This document shows, piece after piece, positions 51,236 through 61,486 of a stretch of DNA of 64,000 nucleotides. The position numbers and the translations under genes are program-made. Source of the stretch: Acidovorax sp. T1 (GTDB lineage Bacteria > Pseudomonadota > Gammaproteobacteria > Burkholderiales > Burkholderiaceae_C). How positions within the stretch are numbered: position 1 is the first letter of the stretch; each line of letters begins with the position of its first letter. The notes beneath the pieces were generated by a model. It saw only the letters and a program-made list of their open reading frames with translations, had not been told where the DNA came from and did no database searches. The stretch is taken from assembly GCF_002176815.1 (NCBI RefSeq), contig NZ_CP021648.1, positions 372,001-436,000 of the forward strand, written 5' to 3'.

Positions 51236-52549
51236 ATGGACATGAAAAAAAGCGCCGCCCCGGCCTCTGACTCCGCCGTCCTTGGCTTGCGACGAGCCAA
51301 GCGGCAAGCCCTCGCGCTGTTGCTGCTGGTGACGGCGGTGTTCGTGGCCACCAGCATGGTCGAGCGCGGTTTGCTGCTCGACTGTGTAAAAGCCATGGCC
51401 GAGGCCGCCATGGTCGGCGCCCTGGCCGACTGGTTTGCGGTGGTGGCGCTGTTTCGCCGGCCACTGGGGCTGCCTATTGCGCACACGGCGGTCATCCCCC
51501 GCAACAAGGACCGCATTGGTGTGAATCTGGCCGCCTTTGTGCGCGACCGGTTTCTCGACCCACCATCGCTGGTGGCGCTGCTGCGGCGCCACGACCCCGC
51601 GCTGCGGCTGGCCCAATGGCTGGGTGCTGCCGACAACGCCCGCCTTCTGGGGCAGCAGGCGGCGCGGCTGCTCAGCGCTGCCCTCGACACCGTGCAGGAT
51701 GCGCAGGTAGAGCGCTTCATCCGCAAGGCCGCGCGCACCCTGATTGGGCGGGTGGACCTGTCGGGCGCCCTGGCCACGGTGCTGGGGGCGCTCACCCACA
51801 ACGGGCGCCACCAGGCGCTGCTCGACGATGCATTGGGCCGGCTGATCATGGTGTTGCAACAGGAGGGCACGCGCCACCTGATTGCCACCACCATCGTGCA
51901 GTGGCTCAAGAAAGAGCATCCGCTCAAGGAAAAAATGCTGCCCACCGACTGGCTGGGCGACAAGGGCTCGGCCATGATCGCCAACGCACTCGAAGCCCTG
52001 CTGGCCGACGTGGCGCAGAACCCGCAGCACCAGTTGCGCGAACAGTTCGACGCCGCCGTGCAGCGCCTGGTGCAGCGGCTGCAGACCGATCCGGACTGGG
52101 CGCGCAAGGGCGAGGAGATCCGGCGCTACCTGCAGACCAACGCCACCCTGGGCCGCTATGTGCAGGACTTGTGGCAAGGCATGCGCGCGGCCTTGCAGCG
52201 CGACCTGGCCGATGAGCGCTCGGCCGTGGCGCGCAACGTGCATGCCATGGGCGCGTGGCTGGGCCGCTCGCTGGCGGGCGATGCGGCGCTGCGCCAGTCG
52301 CTCAATATGCGGCTGGAAGGCTGGGTGCAGGGACTGGCACCCGATGTGGCGCAGTTTGCCGCGCAGCACATACAGGACACGGTGCAGCGCTGGGATGCGC
52401 AGGAGCTGTCGCAGCTCATCGAGTTGAATATTGGCAAGGATCTGCAGTACATCCGCGTGAATGGCACTTTGGTCGGCGGCTTGGTGGGGCTGGTGTTGTA
52501 CCTGGTTTCGCACGCGGGGGATATTGGGCGGGCGGTGATGTCCGGCTGA
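51236..52549 (+). CDS. DUF445 membrane protein
   Basis: 437 residues from ATG 51236 (a second ATG two codons later is equally good). Two N-terminal hydrophobic segments (about 28-48 and 55-80) with MVGALADWFAVVALFRRPLG and PHTAVIPRNKDRIG-like IAHTAVIPRNKDRIGVNLA, a long helical soluble part and a C-terminal membrane helix LVGGLVGLVLYLVSHAG. DUF445 (YjiN type) has no assigned function. Confidence 0.85.
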   Translation: MDMKKSAAPASDSAVLGLRRAKRQALALLLLVTAVFVATSMVERGLLLDCVKAMAEAAMVGALADWFAVVALFRRPLGLPIAHTAVIPRNKDRIGVNLAAFVRDRFLDPPSLVALLRRHDPALRLAQWLGAADNARLLGQQAARLLSAALDTVQDAQVERFIRKAARTLIGRVDLSGALATVLGALTHNGRHQALLDDALGRLIMVLQQEGTRHLIATTIVQWLKKEHPLKEKMLPTDWLGDKGSAMIANALEALLADVAQNPQHQLREQFDAAVQRLVQRLQTDPDWARKGEEIRRYLQTNATLGRYVQDLWQGMRAALQRDLADERSAVARNVHAMGAWLGRSLAGDAALRQSLNMRLEGWVQGLAPDVAQFAAQHIQDTVQRWDAQELSQLIELNIGKDLQYIRVNGTLVGGLVGLVLYLVSHAGDIGRAVMSG

Positions 52550-52649
52550 GCTTGCGGTGGTTTTTTGCGGGTGTGCTGGTGTTTGTGCTGAGATCGTTCT
52601 GAGGGCCGAGACCTGGCCTCCGGTCCCAACAAAGTACCGCGCGAACTAT

Positions 52650-52700
52650 GAAAACAATAGCTGCTAGCGCAATACCAGAAAGCGCTAGAGCCAAAAATCA
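52650..52700. repeat. AGCGCT palindromic repeat at the 3' end of queA
   Basis: AACAATAGCTGCTAGCGCAA continuing TACCAGAAAGCGCTAGAGCCAAAAAT: the best-formed two-armed copy in the window. It lies between convergent genes and overlaps the queA stop codon. Confidence 0.8.
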
Positions 52701-53849
52701 CCCAGAAACCCGCTCCAGCAGCATCGCATCCCCATAACTAAAAAACCGGTACTGCTGCGCAATCGCATGCCGGTACAGCCCCATCACATGGGCGTAGCCC
52801 GCAAACGCACTCACCAGCATCATCAGCGTGCTCTTGGGCAGGTGAAAGTTGGTGATCAGCACATCCACCACCTGAAACCCAAAGCCCGGCGTGATGAAGA
52901 TATTGGTGTCGCCCGTGGCCTGGCCCGTGCGCGCCCAGGATTCGAGCGTGCGCACCGTCGTCGTGCCCACGGCCACCACGCGGCCGCCGCGCTGGCGGCA
53001 GCGCTCCAGCGCGGCCAGCGTGGCCAGGGGCACTTCGTACCACTCGCTGTGCATCTGGTGCTCGGCCAGGTTTTCGGTCTTGCAGGGCTGGAAGGTGCCC
53101 GCGCCCACATGCAGCGTGACGCTGGCGCGCTCGATGCCGCGCGCGGCCAGGTCGGCCAGCACGCCTTCGTCAAAGTGCAGCGCGGCGGTGGGCGCGGCCA
53201 CGGCGCCGGGGTTCTTTGCAAACACGGTTTGGTAGCGCTGGCTGTCCTCGGCCTCGTCCGGGTCGTGGTCGGTGTTTTGCTGGCGTTCGATGTAGGGCGG
53301 CAGCGGCAGGTGGCCGTGGCGGTCCATCAGCTCCCAGGGCGACTCGCCCGCCGGGCCGTGCAGCGCAAAGCGGAACAGCGGGCCGTCTTCAGTGGGCCAG
53401 CGGCCCAGCAGCTGCGCGTCAAAGCCGCCTGCCTTGCGGCCACCGGCCATGTGCACCACGCTGCCGGGCTGGGGTTTTTTGCTGACCTTCATGTGGGCCA
53501 CGACTTCGTTGCCCATGCCGCCCGTGTCCTGGCCCGCCTGGGCGGGCAGCACGCGTTCGATCAGCAGTTCCAGTTTGCCGCCGCTGGCCTTCTCGCCAAA
53601 GATGCGCGCCTTGACCACGCGCGTGTCGTTGAACACCAGCAAGTCGCCCTCGCGCAACAGGCCGGGCAGCTCGCGAAAGATGCGGTCCACGGGCTGCATG
53701 GCACGGCCGTCGAGCAGGCGCGAGGCGCTGCGCTCGGCGGCGGGGTGCTGGGCAATGAGGGTGGGGGGCAGCGAAAAATCGAAGTCGCTGAGGGTGAAGG
53801 TGCGGGGTGTTGCGGGGGCGCCGGCTGCGCCGCTGGAGAGATCAGTCAT
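52698..53849 (-). CDS. queA: tRNA preQ1(34) S-adenosylmethionine ribosyltransferase-isomerase
   Basis: 383 residues. [20 protein letters not shown] and [20 protein letters not shown] are the N-terminal blocks; [39 protein letters not shown] and [18 protein letters not shown] follow, all QueA signatures. It transfers and rearranges the ribosyl of SAM to make epoxyqueuosine in tRNA. ATG 53849 begins the family N-terminus; the longer frame is unsupported. tgt is not next door. Confidence 0.95.
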   Translation of the reverse strand: MTDLSSGAAGAPATPRTFTLSDFDFSLPPTLIAQHPAAERSASRLLDGRAMQPVDRIFRELPGLLREGDLLVFNDTRVVKARIFGEKASGGKLELLIERVLPAQAGQDTGGMGNEVVAHMKVSKKPQPGSVVHMAGGRKAGGFDAQLLGRWPTEDGPLFRFALHGPAGESPWELMDRHGHLPLPPYIERQQNTDHDPDEAEDSQRYQTVFAKNPGAVAAPTAALHFDEGVLADLAARGIERASVTLHVGAGTFQPCKTENLAEHQMHSEWYEVPLATLAALERCRQRGGRVVAVGTTTVRTLESWARTGQATGDTNIFITPGFGFQVVDVLITNFHLPKSTLMMLVSAFAGYAHVMGLYRHAIAQQYRFFSYGDAMLLERVSG

Positions 53850-53943
53850 CGTGCTTGAGGGCCGAACGGGCCCGTGCCAAGGTAAAAATTGCGGAAGGAG
53901 CCGATTGTCCCACGGGGCTGCAGGCCCTGCAGGCGCGGTGCTT

Positions 53944-54906
53944 TCAATCGGAGGTGAACGCCACCGGCGCGGGCACGCTGCGCACCAGCCGCTGCACATC
54001 GGCGGCCTGGGCCAGTGCCGTGCCGGGGGCTAGCAGCGCGGCAGCGCCCGCGGCCACGCCCCAGCGCAGGGCCTCGGGCGGCGCGTCGCCGAGGTCCAGC
54101 GCCCAGACCAGTGCGGCCAGAAAGCAGTCGCCCGCGCCCGTGGTGCCAGTGGTGGCGGGCACGTTGAGGGCCGGGGCCTGCCAAACCCCTTCGCGCGTGG
54201 CCAGCACGGCGCCTTGCTCGCCCACGGACAGTGCCACGATCTCTGCCTGGCCCGCGTGCACCAGTGCCTGGGCGGCCGCGCACCAGTCGGCGGGGCGCTC
54301 CAGCGGCTGCTGCAGCACTTCGCGCAATTCCCGCAGGCTGGGCTTGACCAGCGTGACCCCGGCCTGCAGTGCCGCCGCCAGCGGCAGGCCGGAGGTATCC
54401 ACCACCAGGCGCGTACCGCGTGCGCGTGCGCCGGGCGCGAGCCGGGCATAAAAATCCGGTGGCACACCGGGCGGCAGACTGCCGCTGGCAATCAACCAGC
54501 GCGGTGCGCTGGGCTGTGTGGCCAGGGCGTCCACGGCTTCCAGGCAGGCCTGCCATTCGGTGGTCTGCAGGGTCGGGCCGGGCAGCACAAAGCGAAACTC
54601 CTGGCCGGTGGCGGTCTCGACGACCGAAAAGTTCTCCCGCGTGTCGCCGGCAATGGGCTGGATGGCGGTGGCCACGCCCGCATCGGCCAGCAACTGGCGC
54701 ACCTGCGCGCCGGTGGCGCCGCCCGCCAGCGCCCAGGCCTGCACGTCGCTGCCCAGGCGGTGCAGCACCCGCGCCACGTTGATGCCGCCGCCGCCCGCAA
54801 ACCGCTGCACGGGGCCGCAGCGCAGCTTGTGCGTGGGCGCCACGCGGTCGGTGGTGGTCGCCAGGTCGAGGGCGGGGTTAGGGGTGAGGGTGATCAGTGC
54901 GGGCAT
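53944..54906 (-). CDS. PfkB-family sugar-phosphate kinase (phosphofructokinase-like)
   Basis: 320 residues. [20 protein letters not shown] and [15 protein letters not shown] are the start of the 1-phosphofructokinase/PfkB branch; the catalytic [14 protein letters not shown] block has the base [14 protein letters not shown] is typical of PfkB and FruK. There are no fru transport genes nearby, so 6-phosphofructokinase II or tagatose-type kinase is as likely as FruK. Confidence 0.85.
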   Translation of the reverse strand: MPALITLTPNPALDLATTTDRVAPTHKLRCGPVQRFAGGGGINVARVLHRLGSDVQAWALAGGATGAQVRQLLADAGVATAIQPIAGDTRENFSVVETATGQEFRFVLPGPTLQTTEWQACLEAVDALATQPSAPRWLIASGSLPPGVPPDFYARLAPGARARGTRLVVDTSGLPLAAALQAGVTLVKPSLRELREVLQQPLERPADWCAAAQALVHAGQAEIVALSVGEQGAVLATREGVWQAPALNVPATTGTTGAGDCFLAALVWALDLGDAPPEALRWGVAAGAAALLAPGTALAQAADVQRLVRSVPAPVAFTSD

Positions 54907-55843
54907 GGGCTACCAGGCTTTGTCGGAGAAGCCCGACCACAATTCGTTCAGATCTGGAAAGCGCCATTTCTCCGGATCCTCGCGTGCCACAATCTTTTCG
55001 TTGCAGTCCGGGGCGGCCAGGTTCACCCGTTCGGGCGGAATGCGCAGATCGGACTTGGTCGAGAAAAACACCTTGACGAGCGGGGTGGTCAGCGCCGCCG
55101 GAGCCTGCTCCATCACCACGCCAATCCGGCCCGAAGTTAGCCGCACCAGCGAGCCCACGGGGTAGATGCCGATGATCTTGACGAAGGCATGGAACAGCCG
55201 CGCATCGAAATGGCCGCCGGGTCCCAGCAGCGCTTGTCGTCACCGAATGCATATAGGTGTAGTCGTCGGCCGTCTTGAGGCGGGCCAGGCTGATCAGCGC
55301 GCCCGGGTTGCGGGTGACCGAGTCAGAGATTTCCTGCACCAGCTGCTGGGCGCTGGCGGTGTCCACTGCCTTGCCCAGGCGCGCTTCGTTGAACATCGAT
55401 ACCACAGCTTTTTTGGCCTGGATGCCGATGGATGCGGCCAACTGCAGTTCGCCTTCCATGTCCGTTGGGGCGTGGTTGTGCGCGGGACGCGGCGGCAATG
55501 GCAGGCTGATCTGCAGCGGTGGCAGGTCTTTGGGGTGGCTGAAGTCGGTCTCGAATTGCGCATCGGCCTGTGCGCGCGAGACCGAGGCGGTGCCCGGTGC
55601 CACGTCCACGCCTTTGTCGGTGTCGATCCAGCACTCGTGGATGGATGTGGCCTGGATGCGGGCCAGGTCCTTGGGGTCTTGCAGCAGGAACTTGGCGCGC
55701 CAGAACGGGTGCTCCATCCACGAGCCGCACAGTTCGTGCAGGTACATGCCCAGGGTGAGATGTTGGATCTGGATGCGCTTGAGCATGTCGGACGCACGGG
55801 ACGCGAAAGACCGTCGTAACAAAGTCTGAGTGAAGACAACCAT
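54907..55843 (-). pseudogene. Deleted c-di-GMP phosphodiesterase gene (DUF3391 plus HD-GYP)
   Basis: From MLKRIQIQHLTLGMYL (ATG 55786) the reading shows a DUF3391 domain and the entry to the HD domain, DDYTYMHSV. At about 55240-55255 it jumps to the far C-terminal end of such proteins, GGHFDARLFHAFVKIIGIYP and VGSLVRLTSGRIGVV, in another frame, finishing at WSGFSDKAW (stop 54910). The HD, HHE and GYP core, some 150 residues, is absent and the join is out of frame. The surviving frame of the first part ends at 54878 with meaningless sequence. It cannot hydrolyse c-di-GMP. Confidence 0.88.
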
Positions 55844-55896
55844 GGTAGCCTTTTTGACTTGGCTTTTGCCCGTGCCTGCCCTCCCATCGCTCCTCC

Positions 55897-58077
55897 ATGC
55901 CCACCGCTGCCAAAGTTGCTCCCCCCGTCGCCGCCCGGACTGCGCCCCTCGCAGCCGCCAAAAGCGGGGCGTCGGTGGCCCAGAAGGCGCTGCAAAAGCT
56001 CGGCCTCACGCGCGACATCGATCTGGCCCTGCACCTGCCCCTGCGCTACGAGGACGAAACCCGCATCACCCCGCTGGCCAACGCCCGCGACGGGCAGATG
56101 GTGCAGATCGAAGCCACGGTGACCGCGAGCGAAGTGCAGTTGCGCCCACGCCGCCAGTTGCTGGTGCGGGTGGAAGACGACACGGGGTCGTGCGAGTTGC
56201 GCTTTTTCAGCTTCTACCCCTCGCACCAGAAGACCCTGGCCGTGGGTGCGCGCCTGCGCATCCGGGGCGAGGTCAAGGGCGGGTTCTGGGGGCGGCAGAT
56301 GCTGCACCCGGCGTTCCGGCTGGCCGGGGGCGAGTTGCCGGCGGCGCTGACGCCGGTGTATCCCACCACGGCCGGTCTGCCCCAGCCGTATCTGCGCCGC
56401 GCGGTGGTGGGGGCGCTGGGCCGGGTCGATCTGTCTGACACGCTGCCGCCCGGGGTTGAACCGCCCTTGGCCCGCTCTTATGATAAAAATGGCCTCCAGC
56501 GCTTATTCAGCTTGCGCGAGGCGCTCACATTTTTGCACCACCCCACGCCCGATGTGGCGCTCTCCACGCTGGAAGACCACAGCCATCCCGCCTGGCAACG
56601 CCTGAAGGCCGAGGAGCTGCTGGCGCAGCAACTGTCGCAACAGCAGTCGCGGCGCGAGCGCGACCGGCTGCGGGCCCCGGTGCTGCGCCCCGCCAGGGCG
56701 GACGACGGCGCGCTGCCCCTGCACGAGCAGCTCATGGCCGTGCTGCCGTTCGACCTGACCGCCGCCCAGCGCCGCGTGGGCGAAGAAATCGCCGCCGACT
56801 TGGCCCGCCCCGTGCCCATGCACCGGTTGCTGCAGGGCGATGTGGGCTCGGGCAAGACCGTGGTGTCGGCCCTGGCGGCGTGCCTGGCCATGGACGCCGG
56901 CTGGCAGTGCGCGCTGATGGCCCCCACTGAAATCCTGGCCGAACAGCACTTTGCCAAGATGATCGGCTGGCTCGAGCCCTTGCTCGCCGCCCGTGGCCGC
57001 CGCGTGGCCTGGCTGGTGGGCGGGCAAAAAAAGAAAGAGCGCACCGCCATGCTGGCGATGGTGGCCAGCGGCGAGGCCGCCCTGGTGGTGGGCACGCATG
57101 CCGTTATCCAGGAGCAGGTGCAGTTCAAGAACCTGGCGCTGGCCATCATCGACGAGCAGCACCGTTTTGGCGTGGCGCAGCGGCTGGCGCTGCGCCAGAA
57201 ACTCGCAGCCCAAGGCATGGAGCCGCACATGCTCATGATGAGCGCCACACCCATCCCGCGCACCCTGGCCATGAGCTATTACGCCGACCTCGATGTGTCG
57301 GTGATCGACGAATTGCCCCCAGGCCGCACGCCCATCGTCACCAAGCTGATCGCCGACAGCCGCAAGGACGAGGTCATCGCGCGCATCGGCGCGCAGGTGG
57401 CCGCCGGGCGGCAGGTGTACTGGGTGTGCCCGCTGATCGAAGAGAGCGAGGCGCTGGACCTGTCCAACGCCACCGCTACGCATGCCGACCTGAGCGCGGC
57501 CTTGCAAGGCGACGAGGCGCACGGGCGCGCGCCGGTGATGGTCGGGCTGTTGCACTCGCGCATGCCCACGGCCGAGAAGAAGGCGGTGATGGCGCTGTTC
57601 ACCAGCGGCCAGATGGGCGTGCTGGTCAGCACCACCGTGATTGAGGTGGGCGTGGACGTGCCCAATGCGTCGCTCATGGTCATCGAGCATGCCGAACGTT
57701 TTGGCCTGAGCCAGCTGCACCAGCTGCGCGGCCGGGTAGGGCGGGGCGCAGCGGCGTCGGCCTGCGTGCTGCTTTATGCCACCAACGACAGCGGCCGCGT
57801 GGGCGAAACCGCCAAGGAGCGCCTGCGCGCCATGGCTGAAACCAACGACGGCTTCGAGATCGCCCGGCGCGACCTGGAGATTCGCGGCCCCGGCGAGTTC
57901 CTGGGCGCGCGCCAGTCGGGCGATGCGCTCTTGCGTTTTGCCGACCTGGCCACCGACACGCATTTGCTCGAATGGGCGCGCGAGCTGGCCCCGGTGATGC
58001 TGGACCGCTACGCGGAGTTGGCGGCGCGGCATGTGGCGCGCTGGTTGGGGGGAAAATCCGACTATCTCAAAGCCTGA
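55897..58077 (+). CDS. recG: ATP-dependent DNA helicase RecG
   Basis: 726 residues. N-terminal wedge (OB fold) that splits fork DNA, then Walker A LLQGDVGSGKTVVSALAAC (about 315), DEQH box LAIIDEQHRFGVAQR, MSATPIPRTLAMSYY and the C-terminal helicase half with VSTTVIEVGVDVPNASLMVI and QLHQLRGRVGRG. RecG remodels stalled forks and Holliday junctions. Within it, 56478-56516 matches an AGCGCT palindrome and is translated as SYDKNGLQRLFSL. A start 9 codons later would also give a good protein. Confidence 0.95.
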   Translation: MPTAAKVAPPVAARTAPLAAAKSGASVAQKALQKLGLTRDIDLALHLPLRYEDETRITPLANARDGQMVQIEATVTASEVQLRPRRQLLVRVEDDTGSCELRFFSFYPSHQKTLAVGARLRIRGEVKGGFWGRQMLHPAFRLAGGELPAALTPVYPTTAGLPQPYLRRAVVGALGRVDLSDTLPPGVEPPLARSYDKNGLQRLFSLREALTFLHHPTPDVALSTLEDHSHPAWQRLKAEELLAQQLSQQQSRRERDRLRAPVLRPARADDGALPLHEQLMAVLPFDLTAAQRRVGEEIAADLARPVPMHRLLQGDVGSGKTVVSALAACLAMDAGWQCALMAPTEILAEQHFAKMIGWLEPLLAARGRRVAWLVGGQKKKERTAMLAMVASGEAALVVGTHAVIQEQVQFKNLALAIIDEQHRFGVAQRLALRQKLAAQGMEPHMLMMSATPIPRTLAMSYYADLDVSVIDELPPGRTPIVTKLIADSRKDEVIARIGAQVAAGRQVYWVCPLIEESEALDLSNATATHADLSAALQGDEAHGRAPVMVGLLHSRMPTAEKKAVMALFTSGQMGVLVSTTVIEVGVDVPNASLMVIEHAERFGLSQLHQLRGRVGRGAAASACVLLYATNDSGRVGETAKERLRAMAETNDGFEIARRDLEIRGPGEFLGARQSGDALLRFADLATDTHLLEWARELAPVMLDRYAELAARHVARWLGGKSDYLKA
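56478..56516. repeat. AGCGCT palindromic repeat half inside recG
   Basis: TTATGATAAAAATGGCCTCC continues AGCGCTTATTCAGCTTGCGCG. ATGATAAAAATGGCCTCCAG equals the outer arm of other copies. It stays in frame. Confidence 0.65.
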
Positions 58078-58097
58078 CGGGCTGGAATGCATTCACC

Positions 58098-59063
58098 ATG
58101 ACCCTCACCGAACTCAAATACATCGTCGCCGTGGCCCGTGAGAAGCACTTTGGCCATGCGGCCGATGCTTGCTATGTGTCGCAACCCACGCTGTCGGTCG
58201 CCATCAAGAAGCTCGAGGAAGAGCTGGATGTGAAGCTCTTCGAGCGCAGCGCGGGCGAGGTGACGGTGACGCCGCTGGGCGAGGACATCGTGCGCCAGGC
58301 GCAAAGCGTGCTGGAGCAGGCGGCGGCCATCAAGGAAATCGCCAAGCGCGGCAAAGACCCGCTGGCCGGGCCTTTGACCCTGGGCGTGATCTACACCATC
58401 GGCCCTTATCTGCTGCCCGACCTGGTGCGCCACTCGATCACGCGCACCCCGCAGATGCCGCTGATGCTGCAGGAGAACTTCACCGTCAAGCTGCTGGAGA
58501 TGCTGCGCACCGGCGAGATCGATTGCGCCATCCTGGCCGAGCCTTTTCCCGACACGGGCCTGGCCATTGCGCCGCTGTATGACGAGCCGTTCATGGCGGC
58601 CGTGCCCAGCAAGCACCCGCTGGCCGCGCAAAAATCCATCACGGCGGCCGAACTCAAGAATGAAACCATGCTGCTGCTGGGCGCGGGCCACTGCTTTCGC
58701 GACCATGTGCTGGAGGTCTGCCCCGAGTTCGCCCGGTTCTCCAGCAATGCCGAGGGCATCCGCAAGTCGTTCGAAGGCTCGTCGCTGGAGACCATCAAGC
58801 ACATGGTGGCCGCGGGCATGGGCGTGACGCTGGTGCCGCGCCTGTCGGTGCCGCGCGATGCGCTGCTGACCGTGTCGCGCCGGCGCAAGAGCGACGAAAA
58901 CTACATCCGTTACCTGCCCATCCGCGAGGAAGACGGCGGCCCGCCGCCCACGCGCCGCGTGGTGCTGGCCTGGCGGCGCAGCTTCACGCGCTATGAAGCC
59001 ATTGCCGCGCTGCGCAACGCCATCTATGCCTGCGAGCTGCCGGGCGTCACGCGGCTGTCATGA
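58098..59063 (+). CDS. oxyR: LysR-family peroxide regulator OxyR
   Basis: 321 residues. N-terminal winged helix (TLTELKYIVAVAREKHFGHA, then VSQPTLSVAIKKLEEEL). The redox pair is at C199 and C208 in GAGHCFRDHVLEVCPEF, exactly the E. coli OxyR numbering, so it should sense H2O2 by disulfide formation. It follows recG by 20 bp, as in other Burkholderiales, and precedes dps, a typical target. ATG 58098 gives the family N-terminus. Confidence 0.94.
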   Translation: MTLTELKYIVAVAREKHFGHAADACYVSQPTLSVAIKKLEEELDVKLFERSAGEVTVTPLGEDIVRQAQSVLEQAAAIKEIAKRGKDPLAGPLTLGVIYTIGPYLLPDLVRHSITRTPQMPLMLQENFTVKLLEMLRTGEIDCAILAEPFPDTGLAIAPLYDEPFMAAVPSKHPLAAQKSITAAELKNETMLLLGAGHCFRDHVLEVCPEFARFSSNAEGIRKSFEGSSLETIKHMVAAGMGVTLVPRLSVPRDALLTVSRRRKSDENYIRYLPIREEDGGPPPTRRVVLAWRRSFTRYEAIAALRNAIYACELPGVTRLS

Positions 59064-59228
59064 CCTGGTGCGACCGTGCCGGCAGAATGCAACAAGGGTT
59101 GACCTGGGTTGAATGGCGGTGATGCCGTGCGGGCGTTGTGACCTGCGCTACAGTGAGCGATCTCGCCGCACACCGGCTTGCCGGCACCCGCAGCGCTTGT
59201 TCCACCCACCCCTTCCAGGAGAAATGAC

Positions 59229-59732
59229 ATGGCCAAAGCTTCCAGCAAAACCAACGCACCGAGCATCAACATCGGCATCAGCGAGAAAGACCGCGCCGCC
59301 ATCGCCCAGGGCCTGTCGCGCCTGCTGGCCGACACCTACACGCTGTACCTCACCACCCACAACTTCCACTGGAACGTGACGGGCCCCATGTTCAACACGC
59401 TGCACACCATGTTCATGACGCAGTACACCGAGCTGTGGAATGCCGTGGACCCCGTGGCCGAGCGCATCCGCTCGCTGGGCCATTTCGCACCGGGCTCCTA
59501 TGCCCAGTTCGGCCAGTTGACCAGCCTGCCAGACGCCCCTGCCGAGCCGCCCAAGGCCACCGAGATGATCCGCATCCTGGTGCAAGGCCATGAAGCCGTG
59601 GCCCGCACCGCGCGCAGCCTGTTCCCCCTGGCCGACAAGGCCAGCGACGAGCCCACGGCCGACCTGCTGACCCAGCGCCTGACGGTGCACGAGCAGGCAG
59701 CGTGGATGCTGCGCTCCTTGCTCGAAGACTGA
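59229..59732 (+). CDS. dps: Dps-family ferritin-like DNA-protection protein
   Basis: 167 residues. [20 protein letters not shown] holds the H of the intersubunit ferroxidase centre, [19 protein letters not shown] has the D and E ligands. A short lysine-containing N-terminus ([12 protein letters not shown]) could bind DNA. It oxidises Fe(II) with H2O2 and stores it. AGGAGAAATGAC precedes ATG 59229. Placed next to oxyR, it is a likely OxyR target. Confidence 0.92.
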   Translation: MAKASSKTNAPSINIGISEKDRAAIAQGLSRLLADTYTLYLTTHNFHWNVTGPMFNTLHTMFMTQYTELWNAVDPVAERIRSLGHFAPGSYAQFGQLTSLPDAPAEPPKATEMIRILVQGHEAVARTARSLFPLADKASDEPTADLLTQRLTVHEQAAWMLRSLLED

Positions 59733-59818
59733 CAGAGCCCACGGCGCCGGGTCTGCGTCCGCGGCCTTGGTGCCCGGCCGCGGCCCCACCGGTGCCGTGA
59801 TCGGAAGAGACAAGCACC

Positions 59819-61360
59819 ATGCCATCTGCCACCCATCCGGGCCCGGGAGTCGAGCTCGAAATCAAGCTGGCCTTGCCCACGCCCGACCCTGCGGGCCTGG
59901 CGCGGCAGCTGGCGCGCCTGCCAGCCCTGGCGCGGCACCAGCCCGTGCGCAAGCAGGTGGACAACATCTACTACGACACGCCTGCTCAAGCCCTGCGCGC
60001 CCAGCGCATGGCCCTGCGCCTGCGGCGCGTGGGCGGCGATGATGCGCCGCAATGGCTGCAAACCCTCAAGACCAGCGACAGCGGCGATTCGGCACTGAGC
60101 CTGCGCGGTGAGTGGGAAGTGCCGGTGCCAGGGCCCGCGTTGGTGCAGGCTGCCCTGCAGGCCGCGCCACCCTGGCACAAAGTGGACCCCGACGGCGCGG
60201 TGTTCGCAGCGCTCGCGCCGTGTTTTGCCACGGACTTCGAGCGCACGGCCTGGACCGTGCGCCGGCGCGATGGCAGTGCCATCGAGGTGGCGCTGGACAT
60301 GGGGCAAATCACCTGCGGGCAGCGCAGCGTGCCGATTTGCGAGCTGGAGCTGGAACTGCTGGCTGGGCCGCCCGCCGCGCTGTTCGATCTGGCGCGGCAG
60401 ATTGCGCAGCACATCGCCGTGCTGCCGTTGGCGGCCAGCAAGGCGCAGCGTGGCTATGAATTGCGCGACGGCAAGCTGGATGCCCCGCTGCGCGCCTGCC
60501 CGCCGAAACTGGGCACCGAGGTTTCGTTGCGCGCCATGGTGCAGCCCGTGCTGGGCGAAATGTTTGCCCAGTTCACCGCCAACCTGAACGCGCTGGTCCA
60601 TAGCGATGATCCGGAGCTGGTGCACCAGGCACGCGTGGGCTGGCGGCGCTTTCGCGGCGCCTTGCGGCTGTTCAAGCCGGCTGCGCCGGTGCAGCAGATA
60701 CCCGCGTGGCCGCAGATGCAGCCCATGCTGGTCTTGCTGAGCGAGTTGCGCGACCTGGATGTGGCGTGCACGCAGACGCTGCCCGCGTTGCAAAACGTCT
60801 TTGTGGCTGGTGACGCCGGGCGGGCAGAGCGCTGGCAGGCGATGGTGCAGGCATTCCAGCAGGCCGCGCTGCAGCAGCGCCAGCGGGTGCGCCGGGCATT
60901 GCAGGAGCCGGCGGTGGGCGCCGCTTTGCTGTCCATCACCCTGTGGCTGGATGACCTGGCCCGCCCGCAGACCTGGGGTGCATCGCCGGACCTGCCGGGC
61001 AAAACCGTGCGCCACTGGGTGCGCCAGCGCATCACCCGGCTGCATGCGCAGTGGAAAAAGGCGCTGCGCGACAGCACCCATGCCGAAAGCCAGCACCGCG
61101 CGCGCATTCTGGCCAAACGCCTGCGCTACAACATCGAAGCCTTGCGCCCGCTTTTGCCTGTGCGCGCACAGCGCTGGCTGCAGCAGGCAACCCAGCTGCA
61201 GGCGGGCATCGGCGCATCGCGCGATGTGCTGCAGGCCGGGGTGCTGGCCCAGCAACTGGCGGTGGACCGGGGCATTGTGGAGTTTCTGCGCGGCTTTGCT
61301 GCCGGGCAGGCTGGCGTGCCAGCGGTGCCAGCGGTGCCGCCGTTGCAGGGTGGCGTATAA
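59819..61360 (+). CDS. CYTH-CHAD domain protein (inorganic triphosphatase type)
   Basis: 513 residues. N-terminal CYTH tunnel: VELEIKLALPTPD (ExExK, about 11-15), NIYYDTPAQALRAQRMALRL, and ICELELELLAG. The C-terminal CHAD part begins near 250 with VHQARVGWRRFRGALRLFKP and ends with HRARILAKRLRYNIEALRPL; its conserved histidines bind polyphosphate in relatives. YgiF of E. coli hydrolyses triphosphate. Likely linked to polyphosphate metabolism. Confidence 0.88.
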   Translation: MPSATHPGPGVELEIKLALPTPDPAGLARQLARLPALARHQPVRKQVDNIYYDTPAQALRAQRMALRLRRVGGDDAPQWLQTLKTSDSGDSALSLRGEWEVPVPGPALVQAALQAAPPWHKVDPDGAVFAALAPCFATDFERTAWTVRRRDGSAIEVALDMGQITCGQRSVPICELELELLAGPPAALFDLARQIAQHIAVLPLAASKAQRGYELRDGKLDAPLRACPPKLGTEVSLRAMVQPVLGEMFAQFTANLNALVHSDDPELVHQARVGWRRFRGALRLFKPAAPVQQIPAWPQMQPMLVLLSELRDLDVACTQTLPALQNVFVAGDAGRAERWQAMVQAFQQAALQQRQRVRRALQEPAVGAALLSITLWLDDLARPQTWGASPDLPGKTVRHWVRQRITRLHAQWKKALRDSTHAESQHRARILAKRLRYNIEALRPLLPVRAQRWLQQATQLQAGIGASRDVLQAGVLAQQLAVDRGIVEFLRGFAAGQAGVPAVPAVPPLQGGV

Positions 61361-61486
61361 AGCGCCTTTTCCGGGCCAGCCCGCCATTGCGCGCGGGCGG
61401 CGCCGCTCGCCGCATTTTGGCCGCCGTCCTTTCTTCGACCGTTCTGTCCGTTCTTTTCGCTTTATCCGCTTTCCGTTGGTTTCAGC

